Source: Gammaproteobacteria bacterium
Lineage (GTDB): Bacteria; Gemmatimonadota; Gemmatimonadetes; Longimicrobiales; Gaopeijiaceae
NCBI GenBank assembly: GCA_028819075.1
Contig: JAPPMM010000040.1
Span: 124,001-188,000 of the forward strand
Direction: 5' to 3'
DNA: 64,000 nucleotides
Each line of letters opens with the position of its first letter. Position 1 is the first letter of the stretch. Positions 51,865 to 58,935 of the stretch are shown here, one piece after another. The translations under genes were made by a program, and so were the position numbers. The notes beneath the pieces were generated by a model. It saw only the letters and a program-made list of their open reading frames with translations. It was not told the DNA's origin and searched no databases.

Positions 51865-53547
51865 ATGAAGAAGATGCGAATGCTGTCGGGCCGTCGCGGC
51901 GCCGGGGCCAATACGGACGCTGAGAAGACCGACCGTCTTGTCTCGGTCGTCGTGGAAGGCGACACAGGTCCGGCGGCGGAGCCGGAGCCGGTGGATGGAA
52001 CTGCTGATGCGGAGGTGGTCGAGACACTGCGAATGATCGCCTCGATCCGGAAGATTGGCGCTTCCGACACACCGCTGGCGGAGTCCAGTGTGGACACGAT
52101 AATGGACGCCTTGGAGCGCGAGGTACGTTCCCGAGTGGGTGCGTGGCGGGAGCGGCTGGGCATGCTTTCCGGCTTCCTCGCCTGCACAATGACGCTCGGA
52201 TCCGGCCTGCTTCTCATGGGTGGAACCGGCGCCCTCCGAGCGACTGATGCGGCCACGGCACCTGTTCTGGCCGCCGCAGTCGCATCTCTCGCAGCCCTGG
52301 CAAGCGTTCTCGTTCACAGACAACCCCAATTGCCACGGCCAGTCCTTCCGCTGCTGGTGCTCGTGACGCTCGGTATTGGGGCATGCGCCCCGAAGCTCCC
52401 GGATACATCGACGGGTGAGGTCGAGATTGCCCCTTCGGCGCTCACGACCTTCACCGAGGGCGAGGAGTTGTGGGGTGTGCGCGACATCATCGAGTCCGGC
52501 GAGGTGATCTGGGTGCTCACCGCCACCGCACCCTTTCTGCGGGCGTATCATCACTCAGGTCGCATGCTCGCCGACTTCGGCAGGTCGGGCGACGGGCCGG
52601 GGGAACTCCGCAACCCTTGGACCCTGTCCGCAGCGACTTCTTCCGGCGGGGTGGTCGCGTGGGATCTCGCCACGCGTAGGCGTTCCCTGTTTGATGCAGC
52701 GGGCAACTTCGTGACTTCAACGGCCACAGCCATCACCCGGGAATCCGTTCGCGCCGACATAAGGAGCGTGACCTTCGGGGATCCGTTCCGGGTCGTCGAG
52801 GACAACACCGGAGTCTGGACGGCCAGCTATCCGGGTGGGATCCGCCAGGGCGACGACTTCTGGGGCGGCAAGATCCTGCGCTATGCGCACAGTGATGTCG
52901 AGCCGGTCGTGGTCGTGGATTTCGCCGTTGATCTTCCCGGAGCCGCAAGCCGCGTTCCGGCCATGGGGCTCGGCCCCGTGCCGCTCTGGGACGGGTGTGC
53001 CGGTGGCCTCCTGGTCGTGCTCGATCCGGTCGACCGCAGTCTTCATCTGTACCGCCCCGGCGGCACGAAAGACAGGCAGATCGCGCTGCCGTGGACCGGT
53101 CGGCCGCTGTCGCATGAGGAGCGTTTGGGATATGTCCGCGCGATGATGCGTAACGAAACGCAAGGAACGAACGTCGCCGACGAAGAGATCGACCGCGCCG
53201 CCGCGGACATGCTCGCACGTGCGGGCGACCACCTGGCGGCGGAAGCCCCGCTCGGGATCGATCTGCGCTGCTCCCCCGGACGGATCTGGATGCAGGAGTT
53301 CGACGGTTCGTCCCATCCTCTCGGATATGGCAGGACTTGGACGACTGTTGCTCTGGACGATGCAGCCGGACAGTTCCAGAGGGTCGTGTTCCCCGATGGG
53401 TTCACACCCTACCGCTTGACGGACTCCATGGCCATCGGCGTGGTGACGGACTCCTTCGAGCTACAACGCATTGCGGTCGTGCGTCTGGCCACTGCCACCG
53501 TTCCCCCAGCGCCTATGCCTACTCTGGCACGCGTTGAAGAGCGGTGA
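51865..53547 (+). CDS. membrane protein fused to a six-bladed propeller lipoprotein, putative sigma regulator
   Basis: The product has 560 residues. Residues 1-95 are soluble and charged, with no recognised zinc anti-sigma motif. Helices follow at about 98-120, 132-152 and 160-176; the last ends GIGAC, a good lipobox (Cys176). The rest is a six-bladed propeller with GRSGDGPGELRNPW and a C-terminal FELQRIAVVRLA. With N-in topology the lipobox faces the correct side for lipoprotein processing, so one chain could yield an inner-membrane part and a released propeller. An in-frame TTG at 52330 could start the lipoprotein separately. A strong aggag precedes the ATG. Confidence 0.8.
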   Translation: MKKMRMLSGRRGAGANTDAEKTDRLVSVVVEGDTGPAAEPEPVDGTADAEVVETLRMIASIRKIGASDTPLAESSVDTIMDALEREVRSRVGAWRERLGMLSGFLACTMTLGSGLLLMGGTGALRATDAATAPVLAAAVASLAALASVLVHRQPQLPRPVLPLLVLVTLGIGACAPKLPDTSTGEVEIAPSALTTFTEGEELWGVRDIIESGEVIWVLTATAPFLRAYHHSGRMLADFGRSGDGPGELRNPWTLSAATSSGGVVAWDLATRRRSLFDAAGNFVTSTATAITRESVRADIRSVTFGDPFRVVEDNTGVWTASYPGGIRQGDDFWGGKILRYAHSDVEPVVVVDFAVDLPGAASRVPAMGLGPVPLWDGCAGGLLVVLDPVDRSLHLYRPGGTKDRQIALPWTGRPLSHEERLGYVRAMMRNETQGTNVADEEIDRAAADMLARAGDHLAAEAPLGIDLRCSPGRIWMQEFDGSSHPLGYGRTWTTVALDDAAGQFQRVVFPDGFTPYRLTDSMAIGVVTDSFELQRIAVVRLATATVPPAPMPTLARVEER

Positions 53548-54063
53548 CCCACCCAAACCGACCACGCCGCAGCCGGGATGGAATCCGGATCATCAGGATG
53601 CTGCGGATGGGGGGCGAGAACCGCGTTGGGAACTCCTTCGAGGCGCGGACGTTCCGGGGGTCTAAGGGGGGCAGAGCCTCCCCTTGCCAGCCGCGATGTT
53701 CAACATCGCGTGTGCTGGCTCACACCCTAAAGAGCGTGAGCCAGCCCCTCGGCGGAGCCGCCGAACACGCCTCTCCGGGCACCGCCCGGAACAGCCTCGA
53801 CCAGGCCGTCGCGGGCAAGCTCCTCAGCCTTGTCGTCGCCAGCCTCAAGGACGGGGAGGGCGACCGGCCCGGCTCCTGACTCCTCGGGACTGCGCCACGC
53901 TCTGCCGAGCGCCCGGTTTTCGGCCTACCCGTACCCCTCGGAGACCCGAGATCGTGCGTCAGCGGCGATCCTGTGGCCCGTAGATCCCCCGAACAGCCCC
54001 CGGATCGACCGGAAACAGGCTCTGAGCCCGTCGAGGCAAGGCAGACGGGACCGAATGGCCGCA
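53548..54063. other. 516-base gap between the propeller fusion and the integrase gene
   Basis: It contains the right copy of the structured repeat (53656-53763) and no supported gene. A 111-codon frame begins in a GTGA overlap at 53544 but runs straight through the hairpins and has chance-like composition. The part from 53880 to 54063 shows nothing recognisable; no tRNA was seen that could be the integrase target. Confidence 0.5.
53656..53763 (+). repeat. structured repeat, right copy, with overlapping hairpins
   Basis: It starts GGGGGTCTAAGGGGGGCAGA. Hairpin A pairs AAGGGG with CCCCTT (53664-53685). Hairpin B pairs GCCAGC with GCTGGC and, inside, CGCGATGTT with AACATCGCG (53686-53719). Hairpin C pairs GCTGGCTCAC with GTGAGCCAGC around a CTAAAG-containing loop (53714-53745). 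Hairpin D is CGGCG/CGCCG (53750-53763). B and C share GCTGGC and cannot form together. The left copy at 50205-50310 is in the opposite orientation. Confidence 0.65.
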
Positions 54064-55230
54064 TCAGGCTCCGTTGCTCGCTCCCCGCCCTGCAAGATAC
54101 TCGGCCCACTGCTCCATCAGGACCCGGCGGCGCTCGAAGAGGTCGGAGCGGGCGTACGCCGCCTCCACCTTGTTGCGGACCGCGTGCGCCAGCGCCGCCT
54201 CCATGACCGCGTGGGGCGCGTCGGTGCGCTCCGCCGCCCAGTCGCGGAAGCTCGAACGGAACCCGTGAGGCACGGCCGGGATCCCCAAGTCCCTGAACAG
54301 GGCGCTGAGGGGCGTGGGTTGCAGCTGCACTCCTCTCGCGGACGGGAACACCAACTCCGACCGGGGCGCGTTCGCCTTCGCCTCGGCCAGAACCTCCAGC
54401 GCCCGCCCCGACAGCGGCACCCGGTGCTCCCGGCGGCTCTTCATCCGCTCCGCCGGGATCGTCCACTCCCCGCCCTCGATGTCGATCTCCGCCCAGCGAG
54501 CCCCGCGCACCTCCCCGGACCGGCAAGCCGTCAGCGCCAGAAACTCAAGGGCCAGCTTTACCGATGCCCGCGCCCCGGATCTCCGGATCGTCTCGATGGC
54601 CCCGGCGACCTCCCCGTGGGGCAGCGCCTTGAGGTGCTTCTGGACATGGCCGGGCTTGGGCAGCGCCGCCCTGATCGCCTCGCCCGCCGGGTTGTCCACC
54701 CGGTAGCCCTGCGCGATCGCCCACTTCATTACCGTCCCGATCCGCTCCCGAATCCGCTTGGCCGTCGTGTGCTTTTCGGTCCAGATCGGCATCAGCACGC
54801 CCATGACGTCCGCCGACGTGATCCGGTCCACCCGCTTCCCTCCGATCCTCGGGTGCGCGTACATCCGGAGCGTCGAAGCCCACTGGACCGCGTGCTTGTC
54901 GGTCCACGTCGTCCGGTGCATGGCGAAGACCTTCGCCGCCGCCTGCTCGAAGGTGGGAACCGAGCGCCGCCGCGTCTTCCTCGGGTCGCCGCCCGCGCGG
55001 GCCACCTTGCGGTTGGCCAGCGCCGCGTCCCGCGCCTCGGCCAGCGTCACGAGGCGGACGGAACCAAGCCCCAGCTCCCGGCGCTTGCCGTGGATGAACA
55101 GCCGCTGAATCCACTGCTTGTACCCGGACGGCTTGACCCGGAGCACGAGGCCGTGCTCGTCCCAGTACAGGCCCGGTTGATGGACGCTTCGCACGAAGGC
55201 GGCGGTGAGTTTTCTGCCGTGTTTGCCCAT
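54064..55230 (-). CDS. tyrosine-type site-specific integrase (P4-like)
   Basis: This 388-residue recombinase has an N-terminal DUF4102-type arm-binding domain (HQPGLYWDEHGLVLRV, LGSVRLVTLAEARDAAL), a core-binding domain and a catalytic domain. The catalytic residues lie in LTACRSGEVRGARW (Arg), HGFRSSFRDW (His322, Arg325) and EAAYARSD (Tyr359). Such enzymes move genomic islands and usually use a tRNA gene as target; none is visible here. The region in front of the gene holds repeated GATCAC motifs that could be its arm sites. It looks intact. Confidence 0.93.
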   Translation of the reverse strand: MGKHGRKLTAAFVRSVHQPGLYWDEHGLVLRVKPSGYKQWIQRLFIHGKRRELGLGSVRLVTLAEARDAALANRKVARAGGDPRKTRRRSVPTFEQAAAKVFAMHRTTWTDKHAVQWASTLRMYAHPRIGGKRVDRITSADVMGVLMPIWTEKHTTAKRIRERIGTVMKWAIAQGYRVDNPAGEAIRAALPKPGHVQKHLKALPHGEVAGAIETIRRSGARASVKLALEFLALTACRSGEVRGARWAEIDIEGGEWTIPAERMKSRREHRVPLSGRALEVLAEAKANAPRSELVFPSARGVQLQPTPLSALFRDLGIPAVPHGFRSSFRDWAAERTDAPHAVMEAALAHAVRNKVEAAYARSDLFERRRVLMEQWAEYLAGRGASNGA

Positions 55231-55427
55231 CTGGTCACCCTTTCGCGATCACCCTGCTGATCACCCTTTCGGTACTGGAACGTACCGAACATCCTAACAC
55301 GGCAGTATAACGTAAGTAATGCGATCACAACAACTTCAATTACCTTATCGGACTTCTCAAGATCACGCTGGATCACGCAATCGCGGAGCGATGCGCCGCC
55401 GTCCGGCGACGCCAGCTGTTTTCCGCC
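55231..55427. other. integrase upstream region with iteron-like GATCAC repeats and a palindrome
   Basis: GATCAC occurs at 55247, 55259, 55323, 55361 and 55371, with GGTCACCC at 55233; several are followed by CCT or GCT. An 8-bp-arm inverted repeat TTCGGTAC-N6-GTACCGAA lies at 55268-55289. The segment is clearly less G+C-rich than its surroundings. The pattern suits an attachment region with arm-type integrase sites and an autoregulatory operator. Confidence 0.5.
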
Positions 55428-57473
55428 CTACCCGTCCTGCGTCACCGGCGTCTTGTGCGTCCCCCACTTCTCGAACCACTTGCGCAGGTATAGCTGCGTG
55501 CGCAGGAAGTTGGAGGGCCGCGAGCTGGTGCCGTGCCACTCCTCCTGGAAGCGGATCATGACGGTGGGCACGCCCACGTACTGCAGCGCCTGGTAGAACT
55601 CCTCGGTCTGCCCCATCGGGGTGCGCAGGTCCATCTCGCCGGTCAGGAGCATGGTCGGCGTGGTCACGTTGCCAACGTAGAAGATGGATGAGCGGTCGAT
55701 CCACTCCGCCGGGTCCTCCCAGAAGGGCTTCTCGAATGTGCGCGTGTAGCTGATGGCGTCCGAGGTGCCCATCGCCGACATCCAGTTGACAATGGGGCAG
55801 TTGGCGGATGCCGCAGTGAAGCGGTCGGTGTTGCCCACGATGTAGCTGGTGAGGATGCCGCCGCCCGAGCAGCCGTAGACGAAGAGGTTGTCCTCGTCCA
55901 CGTAGCCGCGCCCGAGCATCTCGTCGACGCCGGCCATCAGGTCCGGGAAGTCGGCCCCGGGATAGTCGTGGTTGATGGCGTTGGCGAACTCGGTGCCGTA
56001 GCCGGTGCTGCCGCGCGGGTTGGTGTAGAGCACCACGTAGTCGTTGGCGGCGTGCTCCTGGAAGGCGAAGTTGAAGCCGCCGTTGTACATGCTGTGCGGG
56101 CCCCCGTGGATGACCAGCATCATGGGGTAGATGCGGGACGCGTCGAAATCGGGCGGCTTCACGATCCATCCCTGGATGCGGAAATCATCCTCCGAGTCGT
56201 ACCAGATCTCCTCGACTTCACCCAGCTCGACGTACGCCAGCACGTCCGCGTTCACGTCGGTGAGGCGCCGGATGTCGTCCGGGCTGTCTAGGCCGAAGCG
56301 GAAGACATCGCCCGGCTCGTGCGCGCTGGAAATGACCCCCACGCCCACACCGTCATCCGAGAACGACGACAGGCCGAAGAGGTGCGCGCCGGAGGTGAGC
56401 TGCGTCACCCCGCCATCGACCGAAACGAAGTGAAGCTGCCCGTAGCCGTCACGGCGCACGTTGAAGTAGAGACCGCTGCCGTCGGGTGCCCACATCATGC
56501 CTCCGACCTGCCGGTCGTAGTCCCCGGAGATCACGCGCGAGCCGGAGCCGTCCCGGTTCATCAGGTGGATCCTCTGGTTGCGGTAGGTATCCCGGTGGGC
56601 GTCGATGCCGGTGTAGGCGATGAGCGAGCCGTCGGGTGAAGGAACCGGACCCCCGTCGGGGCCACGTCTGTCGGTAAGCTGCCGGATGTCGCCACTCGTC
56701 ACGGAAACCGCGTAGATCTCCGACTCCTGCCAGTGCTCGGGGCGGTCCCAGTCCTCTTCCCGATAGGAGGTGAAGTAGATGTCGCTGCCGTCCGGGCTCC
56801 ACTGGATGCCGGAATGGTTCCAGTCCCCGTCGGTCAGTTGGCGCGCCGTGCCACCCTCGGCCGGGACGACGAAGACGTGGGTCCAGCCGGTGTCGACGTA
56901 TCCCTGCCGGTCGCGCTTGTAGCCAGCCCGCTCCACCACCTTGGGCTCGCGCACCCACTGGGCGCCCTCCGGCCGGCGCGGAAGCTCGACGCCGGCGAAG
57001 TCGGCCCGGGCAGGCACCCGGCTGGTGAAGGCGATCCACTCCCCGTCGGGGGACCACTGCGGCCCCGACGGCCCGTTCTCGAGGCGCGTGATCTGGCTGA
57101 CCGCGCCCTCGTCGTCCATCCAGCGGACGAAGAGCTGGGAGCCGCTGGGCTCGCCGCGCGCGGTGAAGAGGATGCGCGTGCCGTCGGGCGACCAGCGGGC
57201 GTTGCTGCCGTCGAGGAGATGCCGGGCACGGGACCCGTCGGCGTTCATGATCCACAGCGACGACTCCCGGCGGTCGCCCTGCTTGTCGACCCAGCCCCGC
57301 GTGTAGACGATGCGCTCTCCGTCAGGGGAGATGCGCGGATCGGACACGCTCTCCATGTCGAGGTAGTGTGTGAGCGAGAGCCGCTCCTGGGCTGCCGCGG
57401 GCGCGGTGGCGGACAGGACGGCGATAGCTGCCAGGGCGACTGCAATCCGGGTGATGGTGCGTGAACGTCTCAT
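55428..57473 (-). CDS. exported S9 family peptidase (DPP/acylaminoacyl type)
   Basis: This is a 681-residue exported serine peptidase. The signal peptide ends near residue 30 (APAAAQERLSLTHYLDMES), and a propeller with repeated SPDG motifs covers residues 45-400. The hydrolase domain has the nucleophile in YGCSGGGILTSY, Asp in LTGEMDLRTPMGQ and His in FQEEWHGTSSRP. The triad is complete, unlike the homologue at 30312. GCSGGG in place of the usual GxSYGG is a minor variant. The ATG at 57473 was chosen at the start of the signal peptide. It lies next to, but in the same direction as, the integrase gene. Confidence 0.92.
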   Translation of the reverse strand: MRRSRTITRIAVALAAIAVLSATAPAAAQERLSLTHYLDMESVSDPRISPDGERIVYTRGWVDKQGDRRESSLWIMNADGSRARHLLDGSNARWSPDGTRILFTARGEPSGSQLFVRWMDDEGAVSQITRLENGPSGPQWSPDGEWIAFTSRVPARADFAGVELPRRPEGAQWVREPKVVERAGYKRDRQGYVDTGWTHVFVVPAEGGTARQLTDGDWNHSGIQWSPDGSDIYFTSYREEDWDRPEHWQESEIYAVSVTSGDIRQLTDRRGPDGGPVPSPDGSLIAYTGIDAHRDTYRNQRIHLMNRDGSGSRVISGDYDRQVGGMMWAPDGSGLYFNVRRDGYGQLHFVSVDGGVTQLTSGAHLFGLSSFSDDGVGVGVISSAHEPGDVFRFGLDSPDDIRRLTDVNADVLAYVELGEVEEIWYDSEDDFRIQGWIVKPPDFDASRIYPMMLVIHGGPHSMYNGGFNFAFQEHAANDYVVLYTNPRGSTGYGTEFANAINHDYPGADFPDLMAGVDEMLGRGYVDEDNLFVYGCSGGGILTSYIVGNTDRFTAASANCPIVNWMSAMGTSDAISYTRTFEKPFWEDPAEWIDRSSIFYVGNVTTPTMLLTGEMDLRTPMGQTEEFYQALQYVGVPTVMIRFQEEWHGTSSRPSNFLRTQLYLRKWFEKWGTHKTPVTQDG

Positions 57474-57538
57474 CAGATGCTCCTCCACTTCCGTTTTACT
57501 CACTTCGTTGCATCGGAATACTCATCATGTTGACCGAT

Positions 57539-57568
57539 TCGCATTCCAGGTAACTCATCTCGCATTCC
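57539..57568. repeat. direct repeat TCGCATTCC with 21-bp period
   Basis: TCGCATTCC occurs at 57539-57547 and 57560-57568, exactly two helical turns apart, upstream of the S9 peptidase gene on its strand. GATGAGT (minus strand) also occurs twice nearby. A paired operator is possible. Confidence 0.45.
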
Positions 57569-57584
57569 TGCTCTGTCAGTTATA

Positions 57585-58733
57585 TCACCCCGGCCGGGGC
57601 AGCCGCCGAGGTTTCTGCTCCGACTCCCCGTGGATGATCAGCTCGCGTTTCGGATACGGGATCTCGACCCCCGCTTCGGCAAAGGCGGCGACCGCCTTCC
57701 CGGTGATCTCGTCGGCGATGCGGCGGCGGTTGCGGGCCTCGAGGATCCACACGCGCAACTGGATCTGGACATCGGAGGGTCCGAAGCCGCGCACGATCAC
57801 GATAGGCTCCGGCTCCAGCTTCACCCCCTGCACCTGCTTCGCGGTCGCGATCAGCAGGACCTTGGCGCGTTCGATGTCGGACTCGTACGCCACGGAGAAG
57901 GGAATGCGCAGGCGAATATCTTCGCCCGACATGGTGTAGTTGATGATGTCGCGCACCATGATCAGGCTGTTGGGCACGATGATCACCAGGTTGTCCGGGT
58001 TGCGGATCTTGGTGGCGCGCAGGCCGATCTCGATCACGTCGCCCCAGGTGCCGGTCTCGTTGGGCGCGCTCCAGAGCTCTATGCGATCGCCCACCTTGAA
58101 GGGGCGGTCCATGATGAGCAGCACGCCGGCGATCAGGTTCGACAGCGTGTCCTTGGCCGCGAGAGAGAGGGCCAGCCCCATGACCCCGGCGCCGGCCAGC
58201 AGCGGGGCGATGTTCAGTCCCAGCAAATCCAGCGCCAGCACGACCCCGAGGGCCAGCACCAGGAACCGAACGGTGCGGTTGATGAGGGGAAACGCCGTCT
58301 CGTCGAGCGTCGTCTCTCCGGTTGCCAGCACCCGGCCCTCTACCAGGTCGAGCACATCGCCGATGAAGCGGCTGAGCGGAAGAAAGAGGAGCCCGACCCA
58401 GATGGCCAGAACCCAGTTGGCGACCAGCGGCGGCGTCCCGGCCTGATTCGGAATCGACCAGATGATGACAAGTCGCCACACGGCCCAGGCGACGATCGAG
58501 AACAGTCCCGCGCGGAGCAGGAACTCCACCAGGTAGTCGTCGAGCCGGGTGTCGGTGCGCGTCACCCAGCGCTTCTTGGCGCGGCCCAGGATCCCCCGTA
58601 CCACGAAATAGCCCACGGTTGCGAGTACGACCGCGAGCCCGCTGGGCGTCCAGCGCGGAGCCGCGTATTCAAGGGCCGTCCTCCACAGTTCGCCGATTTG
58701 GGTGAACTCGATATTGAAACCCAGGAATTCCAA
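57585..58733 (-). CDS. mechanosensitive ion channel protein, MscS family
   Basis: This 382-residue MscS-type channel has four or five helices. The pore-lining helix region is LLAGAGVMGLALSLAAKDTL, then SNLIAGVLLIMDRPFKVGDR (the conserved beta-domain start), a C-terminal alpha/beta domain and GFGPSDVQIQLRVWI. It opens under membrane tension to release solutes on osmotic downshock. The start is TTG at 58733 with gaggcgg upstream; no ATG lies before the first helix. It ends 110 bases from the S9 peptidase gene. Confidence 0.92.
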   Translation of the reverse strand: MEFLGFNIEFTQIGELWRTALEYAAPRWTPSGLAVVLATVGYFVVRGILGRAKKRWVTRTDTRLDDYLVEFLLRAGLFSIVAWAVWRLVIIWSIPNQAGTPPLVANWVLAIWVGLLFLPLSRFIGDVLDLVEGRVLATGETTLDETAFPLINRTVRFLVLALGVVLALDLLGLNIAPLLAGAGVMGLALSLAAKDTLSNLIAGVLLIMDRPFKVGDRIELWSAPNETGTWGDVIEIGLRATKIRNPDNLVIIVPNSLIMVRDIINYTMSGEDIRLRIPFSVAYESDIERAKVLLIATAKQVQGVKLEPEPIVIVRGFGPSDVQIQLRVWILEARNRRRIADEITGKAVAAFAEAGVEIPYPKRELIIHGESEQKPRRLPRPG

Positions 58734-58935
58734 GCCCGCCTCGCTGAGTGGGGTTGCACAGGATGATTGAGACGCCGGAAGGCCTAGCCTAATCGTTTGG
58801 TCGCTCGTATATCAACCGAATCGACGGATCGCGTCCCGGTCGTCCGCTCCGCTCGTAGCTCGAATCGCGGAACATAACCGGCAACCCCGGGCGGGACACC
58901 GCCGTCATGGGACTCCTCCTCCGGAGAACTCGCCG

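Noticed and set aside
53692..53710. Integron attC site or intron boundary at the CGCGATGTT/AACATCGCG dyad
   Set aside because: The R-box core sequences of attC are not present, there is no integron integrase or reverse transcriptase in the window, and the integrase nearby is of the P4 type.
53544..53879. 111-codon frame starting in a GTGA overlap after the propeller fusion
   Set aside because: The overlap is attractive, but the frame reads straight through four strong hairpins and has no conserved-looking segment. It is better explained as chance.
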